A DNA stretch of 64,000 bases from Aquanectria penicillioides (taxonomy: Eukaryota; Ascomycota; Sordariomycetes; Hypocreales; Nectriaceae), in contig PYIU01000001.1 of assembly GCA_003415625.1 (NCBI GenBank), forward strand, positions 4,526,746 to 4,590,745, written 5' to 3'. Under the pieces are notes generated by a model. The model searched no databases. It worked only from the letters and a program-made list of their open reading frames with translations, and was not told the DNA's origin. Below, in pieces: positions 44,857 to 57,433 of the stretch. A program made the position numbers and the translations under genes. Within the stretch, counting starts at the first letter, position 1. Each line of letters begins with the position of its first letter.

Positions 44857-47800
44857 CTAACGGGAACAAGAGAGTGTCAGGAGGAGAGGACTTGGTGGTG
44901 ACGGCAGCGGGAAGGTTCAAATAAGAGGCAGATGGACGAGCAGGAGTGGGACAAGGGACGCCAGACCAGATATACGGGTAGGTAAGGTAGGGAGGTAATA
45001 GTAGGTCAAAGGCAAGGTAAGGTAGACGAGACAAGGACAAGACCGGACCAAAAGGCCCAAGACCAAGACCCAAAACCCAAGCACAGCAAGAAAAGACCGG
45101 GCTCTGGCGATGGGCGCACTGAGGGGAGGGAGGGGTGGTGGATGGGGCGTGGTTACAGAAGGTGCTCCACTAGGAACCCCACTGGGAACCGGGTGTGGGA
45201 ACCTTGGTGGGCCCTGCGAGAGCGCTGAGACGAGCGGGCTAGGCAAGGCCAGGGCCAAGGGAAAAGTCGCCAGGGTCAGAGAGCCAGGGCAGGGTCCCCC
45301 GAGGGCGCGCACACGAGGAGCACGATGGTCTGGTAGGGATGGTCTGGTGCTGCGTGGTACGTACCAACAGACTTACTCAGACCCCCAACCACAGCTCCAC
45401 TTTCAACTTGCTCTCCCCGGCCATGTGCTATGTAGCGGGTACTTGGCAAGGTGGTGGAACAGGGGTGGTGTCGCTGTGCAGCCCTCAGCACAAAAAGCTG
45501 CTGCTATGACTGAGGGTCCCTTCTGGAGGGGGCGGGCCGGGGGGCTCTTGGGGGGGCCTGTTAGGGGCGATTTAGGGGCAAAGCTCTCAAGAGGGGGACC
45601 GCCCGTGGTGCGCTGACTAGGCGAGTGGAGTGGACGGGCTGCCACCAGCCGTATCGGGTACTTCCTTCCTTCACGAAAGCACGAGAGGGCAGGGACCCTG
45701 GGCGTGTCGCCTGCCTAGCGCCTCCCCAGATAGCCATGGTACGTAGCGATTTCGGGTTGAGTGAATGGGATTGATGAGAGGAGTGAATCGTGAGCGGGAG
45801 AGTGAGTACAAGAGGCTGTGAGCAATCCTTGAGAGTGGGCGGATGGGGTGGAATTGGAGGGGGGAAACTCTCAGAGTTGACGTGAGAGAAGAGGGGACAA
45901 GAAAAGAATAACACCACTGATCCGAAATATCAGAATGCCACGGGCGGTGCTCGTCCAGCCATGATTATTGTGTGGAAATAATAGCCACAGCAATGGAAAA
46001 GAAAAAAAAAAAGAAAACGCCAGGGCATTAGGGGTGCCATATCTACGCCTCTTCTCTTTGACCATCAAGTGACGACGCCGACAACGTGGATACTATGGCG
46101 GAGGAACCTACCCCTCAGAGAACGGCTTGTGGGCGGTAGGCTGTTCGGGCAGATACCCTGGCTAGCAGCACCTAAGCGCTGTGCCAGCACCTGGGCCAAA
46201 AAGACAGACTCATTAATGCACTGCATCGACCTTGGGTAACACAACCACTTCCAGCATCCCGCAGCGCTGGGGGACGCCGGGACCCTCATGCCGCTTTCGA
46301 GGCTACCTGCACTAAGGTAGGTCACTGGTTAGGGCAGAAAGGTGCTGAGGGTTCACGGGCGGGAGCCACTCATATTCGCAGCAGAGGAGCAACAACTTGC
46401 AGCTATGCTGATCGTGAGGGGGGCGGGAGGGGGAACGCAGCGGGCAGCGGGCGGTCAGAGGAGCTGGAGGCTTCTCCGCTCGAGAGAGAGTTCTGTCATG
46501 GAAGCCAAAGGCTTGTTATGTTTTCCCAGGGCAATGACATCAGCTGGTTGGTTGAGCCCCAGAGAATTTTGCGGCCCTTCTCTTTTGCTTTGAAGCCAAC
46601 CTCGGGGCCGAAAATACCATGGCCGATTCGGACAACGCCTCCGCCGCCATCGCCATCTTTTTCTACATAGTACGGTGCTTGATCTGAGCCACTCATACCT
46701 TATGTGCTGCGCTATGGACAAACTTGTCCGCGTGGCTGCCCGCTCCCACTGCGAGTGCAACAGTGCTGCTCTCAGCACGAATCACCTAGGCGATACTGGG
46801 CCTCGAGCGTGCTGTAAGCCAAGGCCGGGTAGTTTTGTAGCGTGCAGTGATGAAGTGCAGCGGCGACAGCACAGCGGATCACCGGGCCTGGATGGACGGA
46901 TAGTGGCCCGTGGTCCATTGCCATTGCCCAGTGACCATAGTGGCTCAGTGGGGCCGATGCGCGCTACAGCAGATGGAATGTTTGCCCAAGGTAGATAGCA
47001 AAAGTGAGTTGAAAGAGGGGTTTGAGTGGGTTTGCGATGGGAGGGATGCTCGTCTCCGAAGACGGGTATCGCATCAGGTCAGGCCGTCCGAGAAGAGAGC
47101 AAGAAGATTGCGTGAATGCGAGGAGCAAGGACACGGTCCCCAAAGGGAGAAATAAAAGGAGACGATGCAACCCGCCTGGCTTGTGCCGCTCCATCTCCCT
47201 GAATGAAAAGTAACAAAGGTCTAAAGGAGGCACAGCAACAGGATTTCTGACAGATGATGCAATGACTCCTTTTTTTCCTTTGGTTGTGGCACGGGCTACC
47301 AGACCCGAGCTTTCTTCATTCCACCCTTTCCAACTCACACGACAGGCGTGGCATAGCATAGCAAAGCCTGGCATGGATTGAAAGGGATGGGCACAAAATG
47401 CAGACTGACAGGTTGGATGGGATGGATGGATGAAGGTAGGTTCATCACCCACCTCCAACCTCAAGGTTGCACCAAGACAGAATTAGAGGTACTACCTCTG
47501 GATCCGTCCCACGCTTGCAGTCCCCTCTCACTCCTACCCCCCTTGAAGGCGCGTGGCTCCAGGGATTCCGCCCACTCTCCTATGCTGTTTTCGGCTGACG
47601 GGCTTCCCTGCAGCCACGCTCGCTGCTCATCCACAGCGTCACGTTGCGGCCACGCAGAGAAACCCTGGCTCCCATGCTGCCTATGCAACCATTGGAACCA
47701 TGCCCTGGCCAGCGCACCCCACCAAGCCCCACGCACCATCTCTTGCTTTCTTCCATGTCTCCTGCTTCTGGGTCTGGCGGTAGTGGAGGGCTCTGTTTGG

Positions 47801-50600
47801 TTCTTCAATTTGCCAAATTGCATCTTCTTCAGAGCTGTTGTGGCCGGGAATTGGACAGTCTCGGTCGCTTGGCTTGCGCACTGTGTAACCCACGATGAAG
47901 CCCACCGGAGCATCATCCTGCTCCTCAGAGCTCCGTTTTTAGCTCACGGCTTCCCATCACTTCTGCTCTCAACCAGCATCGTCTTCGCCGGCATAAGGAT
48001 AACTTTTTACCCTGGCTGGCCCGTGGATAAAGACCGAGATGGGCCCCGAGATTGGGATTAGGATCCCGATGCTTGCCCCGCTTGGGGCCGGAGATGGAGC
48101 TCTCTCTGCTGAAACGACTCTTTGAAACGGCTGGAGCGGACGATCCCTGATGGCCTTGACCAGGACATGGCACATGGCCTGCCCTGTCTCTTATGCTTCA
48201 TGCTTTGCTTTCGTCATGCCTGGCCCTGCTGTGCCATGCTTCGCTCTCTGCCGTGCCTCATGCCTCATGCCAACACCCTGCTTCGTGCTTTGCCCTTGTC
48301 AGTCTCCATCTAGCCCTGGTTCGGGGGCCTGGAGAGATGGTGGACTGTTGGTCTAGCTTCGCCAACACTTGCCGACACAGAATCCGAAAAAGACTGACAG
48401 TCAGGAAACACGACGGACATACCTTGAGACTACCAATTCGACCCACTGCCTTGGTGCCCAGAGACCTCGTGGATATCAATACCCGTACGCCTGATTGGCG
48501 AGGTGTTGTCCTCCGTCTCTTGCTGGTGGCTTCTTCAATCAACATCCGCGGTGCGATGTGCGTCCACCAATTCTCGACGCCACCTGCCGGGTTCGCTAAG
48601 TGCACCGCCTCGCTTGATTCTCCTGCGCAGAGTCGATGATGCGCTACTTCAGTAGTGTCGCAGCACTTCCCACCCACTTCGTGAGAAATGTCTGTTGCGA
48701 ACACCCTAAAGATCAGCAAACGTGCCTCAGCCCGGGGAACTTGGTCCAGCGCAATCTGTTAGCACCTGTTAGTGTCCTTTGTCACCGTGTGTCACACTCT
48801 TCAGCCCAGAAAGGTTCGATTTCATAGACGCGAAATTGAGATTTGCACAAAATGGCATGTCCGTGTACCAGCTTCTAGAAGCCCTTGTGGAAACCGGGCC
48901 GCGCCCGGGGTTAGATGGGGTCAGTGAGACCGGTCCACCTACCTAGGCTGGCTCTGCAATTCAACTCGACTCAAATTCACGTCGGAGAGCCACGCGACCA
49001 CGACTCGCGGGTGGCGAAGGAGAGGTCGGCTATTGGGGGGACAGGATGCCGGATGAACCTGGCCATAAAATGCTGCTCCGAAATTTTGTTGAAATAAACC
49101 AGAAAAAAATCGACAAGACCGGAAAATGAAAAGAATTTGGTAGAAATAGTAATGCCAGTGGTGGCAAAATAGGGAACTGCGAAAGCTGCTGCGGCGCTTT
49201 GGAAAGCTGTATTTTGCAATGGTGTCAAGCACTTCCGGGTGTTGAATTGAATAGGGATTGATTCTCGGTGTTGCCGGCGCGCTGTCCCGCAGAGAGTAGA
49301 GGGGCAGATCCTGGCACCAAATCGTCCGCTGCTTTTTGCGCTCGGGAGCAGCGGCCAGATAAGGAGATCTGCAAGGAGTCGCCGTTCACTTGGGGGGTTC
49401 CGGTGAGGCTGTTCACAGGAAGCAGAGGAGAGCAAATGGGAACAATTGCAAAAGGAACGGCGGCGATGGTTCAGAGACAACAAGGAGAAGGAGCCAACAA
49501 CTCTCTTGGGAGAGGGGCCCCGCATCTTTTTACTGCCACGAAAATCCGCAAAGTTATGAATCTGGACGCCGCACCTTGCTCGCCCATCTTGTACATGCTG
49601 AAGCTTCCTCCTGGCTTTGCGGGGGTACGAGGGGTTTGTAGGGGGACGGGCGGAAGACCGGATTCTTCTACGACTTTGGTGGTAGAGATGCCACACCAGT
49701 GACACCACAACAGTATACAAAGGTACAGTAGGTGCCTTGATTAGCCCACCAGCGGCACATGCGCATGGCCGGGGATACTCAACGTGGTTGGGCTTCGCAA
49801 GGTGCCATCGCTGGTTTTCTAATGTGAGCGAGAAGTAGAGCCGAGACGTAGTAGGGGGCACACCTCCCTCCATCCCATCGCTAAAGAAGTGGTAAACTAC
49901 GTTGGCGACCATTACCCATCCGATCCTGTGTGCCCGCACTTACCATCTCGAGGCACCGTTACCGAATCTCAGCTTCAGGTGAATGGCTGCAAGTTCGAGC
50001 TGCAGACAGCCTAGGCGCTAGACACGAATGCTTACAGATGGGACAGAATGGGGCCACAGCGCCCAAAGCGGCTACAGACACAGGCGGAAGATCTACAATA
50101 CATTTCTTCGTCGCCCGCCCCTCAGACCCTGGACCTTGGAGGCCCAGGCCGGATGCATCGCTGCGCGGACCAAGTGAGGGTCGCCAGACTACGAAGCGCA
50201 GTTTAGCCGAAAGGGAAAGTCGCGGCATCGTGCTCCAGGACTCCGTCCCAGACGCAGGAATCACCCCGAGACACAGGATTTCAAGAGGGTGCAGGGTCCA
50301 TCGGACGCTCCGAGTGTTGAAAGTGGCATTTCATGACGCGCTGCGCCTAATGGCATTGGTATTGGCATAGTGTTGGAAAGTTGGGCGGCAAGGAGGTCGA
50401 TACGTCAGCCCACCAAGCGCCCTCTGGCATGATTCCGGGCGACCGGGCGGCAACGCTCGCGTGGCCAAATGGGGTTCAAGTTCTAGTGCTGGAATATAGC
50501 GGAGGAAGAGTGTCGCTAATAAGACTTGGAATGGTGATGGGGATCTCAACCGCAATTGATTGATCAAGCATCGTCGGATGTCCTGGCATCTAGTGTCTTA
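44857..50600. other. Gene-free region, part 1 (upstream of flbA)
   Basis: The 5' flank of flbA. Many frames of 60-320 codons occur on both strands, the longest 49939-48977 (minus), but all are Cys/Arg/Ser/Pro-rich and carry no domain, no family peptide and no clean splice pattern. Quasi-repetitive CATGC/TGCC words occur at 48180-48300. I found no transposase, reverse transcriptase, terminal inverted repeat or tRNA. Confidence 0.45.
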
Positions 50601-52510
50601 TCAAAGAGGAGGGTGCCCGACTTACTTTTGGCCCTCATTGATCCACAAACTACTAGGTAGTTACCGTGGGGGCCCAAACAATGCTTCCCTATAGTTGCAA
50701 ACCCCCAAAGGAACCAATCACCGCAGGATCAATGGGAATAATCGGATATGAAGAAGGGCTGATCCTTGGTGCAAGTATGCGAATGGCACAAGCGTCAATG
50801 TGTGTGAACATCCAACATCACAACAGGAAGCCACAAGCTTGGGTCACGCTGCGAGTCACCTGAGACGCTCAGGGCAGCATTGTGCAGACACAGCAGCAGG
50901 CTGTGGGTTAGCAGCAAAATTCAGCCCATCAGACCTGACCTCTCATTTGTGATGGGCTCCGAGCGCTACCATAAGCGGGTAGCCAATAAGGGCAGTTCTT
51001 CGCGACAGGATGCACACAGGCCAGGGCTAGGCATGACTGGTCACTTTTCTCCGTCGTCGGCATTTCCACGTGGCTCCTCGCGCCTTGTGCCTTGTCACTC
51101 TGTTTTCGCTGTCTCAATCCCACTGCGGAACGCTCAAAATCCCCATGCCCAATTATCCTTGCTGGATCCAGATGCAGCAGCGCCTGGAATGTTCCGCCTT
51201 ACGGGGCAACTCCATGTCTCCGTCAAGTGTCATAAGATACCCCCTTAGCACGGGCAATAGCCATGGGATCAGGCAATGAGCACGTCGAGCAATGACACTC
51301 TGTGTGCCACAACTCGCTTTAGCTCCTTCGACCTAGGGTTTCGCCTCATCCGGATTACGCCTGCATCCATTGGGCGACAAGGTCAACTTCAACGAAGCGG
51401 CGATTTTAACTCTCCAGCACAAAGTCTGAGAGCCAAGATGGAGAATTACCAGCCATCAGGAGATTGTCCTGTGGTTGGGCAACGATCATCAAAGCTAGCG
51501 AGCAAACTTGCAGTGTCCGGGGCAAGCCACCCAGCACCCAACCAGATACAGTTCGTTTGGATGGGCAACCCTGCCACAGCATTTTCTTCCACGAGCTGCC
51601 ACACACAATCCACTCAGAATTGAGGGGGCGTTGCGTTGCGCTCAAAGGGTGTGCGGCCAGCGGTACCCCGGTCACCCCCAGCTTGCCATTGTCGCAGTGG
51701 TGGATCCCGCCACGTGGGTTTAAGGGAGCCACGCGTTTGCAAACACGAGCGGTGGAGTCGCTTGACGGAGTTGATGCCGGTCCAGGCCTGCCACGGGAGG
51801 ATTGGGGCCTTTCGCCACACTGCCTCACCTACGCCTTGATGAGACTATCGACAGTTATCAAATGGGGAACACGCCCCCATCCCCAATCACCGTTGTAGGA
51901 AAAGAGACCCTTTCCAGTGGTGTACGTAGGTAATGGCTCGTGGTTTTTTTTTTTTTTTTTTCTCCCCATTCCCCGCCTCCCACAGGCCCCCGCCGAGATG
52001 ACTACATGGCAAAATATCAAACGGTGCCCCCCATCATCCGGGCCGAGACCCTCCAAGGTCCACCAAATGGCTGGAGCTATTACCCGGCCTTTGTTATTGT
52101 TGGTCGAGCCCAATGACGATGGATCATCAACACCCAGGTTGCCATGTGGCATGGTGTGTGTCCCGGCTCGTGTCAGTTTGTTGACGTGCACATGTTAACG
52201 GCCGCCGACCTAACCCTTTGGCTCCTGGGGACAAGACTACCCTACATGAAGCTCCGAGATGATCAATTCAACGATAGGTATGCTTGTCAGCGCTGGCTTC
52301 AGCCCAAGGGGTGTCTCTCCGAGATAACCATATTGCATTGAGTTTTATGCCAGCTGTCTATGGCATATTGAGAACGCAGTGTCGTTGTCTGAGCCATCGG
52401 CCACTCCGCAATGAGCCTCGACCTTCACATTGCGAATTGTTGAGTCGAAATGTCCATCACTCAACCACGTATCCGAAATTTAAGACCAATTACCACCAAA
52501 ACTTCATTAG

Positions 52511-52524
52511 CCCCCCCCCCCCCC
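52511..52524. repeat. C14 homopolymer
   Basis: Fourteen C followed by TCCC; length may be approximate. Confidence 0.8.
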
Positions 52525-52985
52525 TCCCAATAAAGCGAGACTTACATTAACCATGGCATGGCATACGGAGCCCGTGCCAGATGAATGGCGTCCTCGGGTG
52601 CAGGGTTCGGATCGATGACATCAAATGACAGACTACCATACATGTGCTGTCATGAACTAGCAGTTCGCAATTGCCGAGAGACTGCAGACCATGGATCACT
52701 ACCAGATCCCACTAGTTTAACGCATGGTGCTACCGATAAGTCCGCCACAACTAAACAATGCATTACGAAGTCCTGTATTGGCGTGGGGTGAGCGATCTAG
52801 ATGTTCTGAGGCCTTCTTGTCCCAAGCCGAGCGTCTCACTTCAATGCGGCTGTGAGCCGGGAGAGGCGGCGGTCGGAAGACGCCGTGCGCATGTCGCGGG
52901 ATTGTCTCATCAAAGCAGTTAAATTCACGGCCACGTGCAGCATCTGCCGAAGGCCGAAACACACGCAGAATCAGATCATGGCTTC

Positions 52986-53009
52986 TGCCTGCCTGCCTGC
53001 CTGCCTGCC
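52986..53009. repeat. GCCT tetranucleotide microsatellite
   Basis: Six perfect copies of TGCC/GCCT in a row. Confidence 0.85.
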
Positions 53010-55608
53010 CTGAAGTTATCGTGCCTGGCATGATGATAGCAAAGTACGGTGTAAGGATAGCATTTTGGGGTCATGGTGACGAACAGGTCCACTAGGGGGG
53101 CGTGTTGCCTTGGCGCAGCCCACCGTGGCCGTTCAACCCAGACATCCTGACCACAAAACGATGTTGCAAGACATCAGGTTTGGCGATCACTTGCTGTCCA
53201 AGATTCCATCCACCCCTGCTCGTGGCGTGCTTCTCACGTGGGACGGCAATTGGGGCCTAGTCTTCTGCCCCTGCTTGACTCTTTTGAGGATTCGCTTTGA
53301 AGATCCTACTGAGATGGGCGGTGCGGTACAACCTCCGACGCTGAGCGACACGTTGGACGTGTTAAGTACCCTATACCCTTTCGGATCTCCGCTACTTGGT
53401 ATCACCACATCCGCACCTTTACGCGATTGTCTCTCATTCCGGGACCCTGATTGATGCCACGCGATAAATCCCGGGGTGGCGAAACCCGATATTGGTTTTT
53501 TCTTTTTTTCTTCTGCGTCTGCAAATTTTCGGCGCCACAGACGCAAGGGGACCTATCCAAAGCCTGACGTACTGAGGACAGGGAACTCACATTCCCGCCC
53601 AGTTGGATTGGGGGGCTTGCAGAGGTAAGATGGCTGGCTCCCAACGCTGGCGGCTGGAGCATCTGACCACGTGGAATTTCCTCTCAGATCGACGTCTCTA
53701 CATCGTCAAGGGTAGTTATTGCAAGGCCACGGCCAACTGCATGGCAAACGCGATGGGTCCTAGCAGCTCGGTGGGTTGACAGCCCCGTCTTTTTCTTTAG
53801 CTCCGAGGCATGACTTTTGAGGTAGGATCGGCCGTTTAGTTGTCCTGCGCACTCATGGGTACGGCAGCCGGCTCTGGAGCATCACCCTAGAAGCCATCGC
53901 AAAGTCCTGGACCCCGGCCCCGACCATCACGGCTTCTGAGACAACGGGCCTCGCTATTCACCGCTGGCCGGTGGAGTCGATAGCACCGCCGTTCGCTCTT
54001 GATGGAGCACTCCCAGCCTTCAACCACCAAGTTGTGTTGCCGAGCGTCCCCACCAACCACTCCCTCCTCCCCCCTTTTTCATGGCATTTCGTCCGGGCTG
54101 AGAAACGTGCTCCCTCCCCACCCAGGCCCTCTCTACAGCCAGAATGCCATCCTCTGCCTCCTCGGCAATCCATGGTGCCACTTCATCCCTCGACGGCGTT
54201 TCATCCCGCCGGCCACCAAGTGGGCATGGCGACGGCGCCGTCCTTTCACCGGTGCGTTGACTTGCAGTCTCCAGCTTTGACCAAACCAAAGCCCCGCTCC
54301 AAGCTTTTTAAGCAGTGCGGAGGTTGACTGGAATGGTACGAATCGGTCCCATGGGTAGCTTCATCGGAGGCTCTGGGCCCGATCTGGGGTCGCTATGAGA
54401 ATCGGCAGCTTTGGCCGGCAATAGTGAGAATTAGCAATTTTTCAGCCTCGTGTTTTGAGATATAGCCGCGGAGCCGCATTACAACCATTTTCCTTGACTC
54501 GAATATTAGATGAGATTGGTTATCAAACATACATTGCTACTCATTGTACGGTGAGCAGGCGGAGTCATGCCGAGATGACCCCAGTCAAACGTGGTTTGGG
54601 ATCTCCCCCGCCAGAACCCGGACTCATGCGGCTTCGTCCTGTACTACGGGCACAGGGTTGCTTCTCTGAATAGCAAGGAATGGCGCCTTGAAGCTTGGCC
54701 GGATTTCCTATCTGGAATCAGCACAGATCTGGGCGGAGCAAGCTAGCAAGTCGCGGCCCATACATAGCATGCTGACTCCGTTCATCCTGGGCTCGACGAC
54801 CAGGGGGTGCATGTGGACTCTATCTTGCTGTCTATCTATCTGCAACTCGGCGCCTTTCTTCCCTAAGCCCTTCATCCAAACCTTGCCAAGGTATCATTCG
54901 CAAGCATGCACCTATCGAAGTCTAGATGCCCTGGAGACTCTTATCTCCGGGCGTCTTTGTACGGCTCATGATAGCCGTGAACATGGGTGAGTAGTTACGG
55001 AGCTGTCTGTATTCTCCGCAAGGATAAGCTCAACGTGCAGAACGAAACCTGGGGGTGGAAAAAAAACACACCCTATGGATGTTTCTCTCAACCTCAACAA
55101 CCCCTGGCTTCTCCCTGATGGCCGTCGGCGACACGGCTCACGCAGACCTAGGAAGTATGATATCTTCAATCTAGCCTCGCATACGAATTGGGCAGTGCTT
55201 CCCTCTCGATGATCACCACCTGGCTCGTTCGCGCGCCAAACGCCGGTCAGCGTGGTGGTTCTTTGGGGTTGACCCATGTTGTGCGTCCCCCCGCGAGGTC
55301 TGTGCTGTTGTGCAGCTGCAGGCAACATCGTCTTCGTCCGTTTTGGGCGAGATCTCTTGGCCGAGTAGCGGGCAGCCCATTGATGGCTGTGTCGGACGCT
55401 GTGCGGCTATGCGTTGCCCTGCGTCCACTCTGTCAGCGTGCTCCGGGAGGAGCGGGGGACGCGGTGAGCCAAGATGACCTGGGCTGAGGGGATCCGAGTT
55501 CGTTAGGCTGGGAAGCCATGTGGGCAAGGTAAAGCTGCAGCTGTCGCTGTCGAGTCATCCTCCAACATCGTGTCTCCAAATCGTGGGGGATTGTGTGTGT
55601 GCCCCGTG

Positions 55609-55638
55609 ATATCTGCCTAGGTCATATCTGCCTAGGTC
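55609..55638. repeat. 15-bp tandem duplication
   Basis: The unit ATATCTGCCTAGGTC occurs twice, head to tail and without mismatch. Confidence 0.85.
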
Positions 55639-56133
55639 TTGGCCTGTTGGTCACGAAACTCCTCACATGCGTAACCGTGGAAGTCTGTGATTATGCATTG
55701 GCCGTTTATTGCACACGGCGCTGCCGTATTATGTCTCGAATTTGTTAATATTCAGCATCAGGCTGTGGTTTTTTTCCCCCCTGTCTTGAGTATGAGGGAA
55801 CCTCTTGAGACAACCCTGCAGGTCGTCACACCGCTCGTTCACAGGGCTCCGATGTTGGAGCAAACATGGTTTGTTTGGGGCCTCATTCTATTCTCTTTGA
55901 ATTTTCTCCTGCCACTGCCATATGGTCAAGACATGTCTACACGTACAAGAAAGAACCGTTCAACGCCATCGCTTTTGGAGTCCAGGGACCGCCCCCTTGG
56001 ACCTGAGTCTAATACAAGATACCCTAGGGGAGACCCTTTGAATATATGCCATCCCTGTGAATCTGTTCTCCCCGTTCTCCCCGTCCCTCTACCGACCGTT
56101 CCAGTAGAGAGACATACATATTTGGGGTGCTAT

Positions 56134-57433
56134 TTATAGAGAGGAAGGGGCTGCGTCTTTCCTCCAGCCACGGGATCGCATATTCATCTCAATGGACGCC
56201 CAAATTTGCTCGACAATCTCCTTGTCGCGGAAACGCGAGGCATCGTGACCCTCTCCACGCCAGCGATCGACGCCAGTAGAAAGGACCCGGTGACCCCAGC
56301 CACGGATGTTATCCGGAGCTTGGTCGCCACGCCAGCCGACGTAAACGCCGAGGGTGTGCTTGAAGAGCTCATTGGGGTCGCTCCACTTGTAGTTCTTGAA
56401 CTGCCAGGTCTGACCGGTGGTGAAGACAGCCACAACGCGGTTCCAGTACTCGGGCTTGAATTGCTCAGAACCCTCAACGAGAATGAATCGCATGGGGCGG
56501 TTCGGATCCACAGCCTTGATGACGCGCTGTACGTGGAGCATGGTGGCCGTTGAGTCGCCGGCGGCTGCGGGCATGAACTTGCCATCCTCGAGGAAGGATC
56601 TGGCATTGGAAAGACGCAACAAAGATGACGCCGAGGGGGAGAGCAGGATGATAGGGTCCGGTCTCCGAGAGGGGGTCTTCTGGTTGAGAGCGAGGGACGG
56701 GTTTGAGCTGATGTTGGTGGAGCTTGACTGCAACTTCTTTTGGATGAAAGGTGCGGCGAGCTTGCGCACATGCGAGAAGTCCTGGATACGGTCAATACAA
56801 ATTCGAGGGGATTGGAATTTTGGAATGTAGAAGACATACAGTAGGCTTGATACCCCTCAGAATGGTGTTGCGATCACCCATCTTCCGTTCGCCGTTGTAG
56901 ATGCTTGCCAGTCGCGGATCCATGGTCCCTTTGCCTGATCTCGCCTGCGCAGCCGAAGATGCGGCGCCGGCCTTGGCTGTTGAAGCAGCGCCAGAGGTCG
57001 CTCCATCCTTCTCACCCGCAAGAGGTTTGATGTACTCGCTTTCCTCGCTGGCGCCTTCGAGCCAGGTGATTAGATCGAGACGCTCGATGAAGCCCAAGTT
57101 CTGAACTTTGCCCTTGGCGCCGGCAACAGCAAGCTCGTCGTTCAAGGTGGTCGCAGAGGCATTGTACTCAGGGATAGCAACTTCGCGGTTCAGCCAGGCA
57201 AAGTAGATACTGCGCAGGTCGACGGGCTTGTCGTTGGAGACGAAGCGCGTGGCGTTATCGATAGGAACGGCGACGGGGCCGGAGGCGTTGTCGGGGAAGA
57301 GCAAGTGGGTGGCCTGCGAAAGGGGCACCTCTGAGGCAGAAGGATCGGCGGAGGCGCTGGGGATGAAGGGTTTGGATGAAGAGATGGACTGGCGCAGCAG
57401 CACGAGGCCGTCTTGGTCGGCGGCGGATGCCAT
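56134..57433 (-). CDS. CDC73: Cdc73/parafibromin, Paf1 complex subunit
   Basis: A 413-residue homologue of Cdc73, a subunit of the Paf1 complex that travels with RNA polymerase II and supports H2B ubiquitination and H3K4/K36 methylation. Exon 1 is 57433-56840 and exon 2 is 56781-56134; the 58-bp intron (GTATGT...ATCCAG) joins GIKPT to DFSHVRKLAAPF. The start MASAADQDGLVLLRQSI is the family N-terminus; the in-frame extension to 57709 is leader-like. N-terminal landmarks are YFAWLNREVAIPEYNASATT and IERLDLITWLEGASEESEYI. The C-terminal Ras-like domain (about residues 235-405) shows DPIILLSPSASSLLRLSNAR, FILVEGSEQFKPEYWNRVVA and TLGVYVGWRGDQAPDNIRGW. Complete and unremarkable. Confidence 0.95.

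Larger units (their letters stand above)
50601..56133. other. Gene-free region, part 2 (downstream of CDC73)
   Basis: Continuation of the desert up to the CDC73 stop codon. It holds a T16-type run (51945-51961), a C14 run (52511-52524), a GCCT array (52986-53009) and a 2 x 15-bp tandem repeat (55609-55638). Base composition is close to that of the genes rather than strongly AT-rich, so classic repeat-induced point mutation of a transposon is not evident. No gene recognised. Confidence 0.45.

Noticed and set aside
47378..48061. 227-codon plus-strand frame with hydrophobic stretches
   Set aside because: Composition is driven by Cys/Pro/His-rich low-quality codons; no transmembrane arrangement or homologue that I recognise.
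48977..49939. 320-codon minus-strand frame in the gene-free region
   Set aside because: Composition is Arg/Ser/Cys/Pro-rich as in chance GC-rich frames, no domain, no ordered hydrophobic pattern, and several competing frames overlap it.
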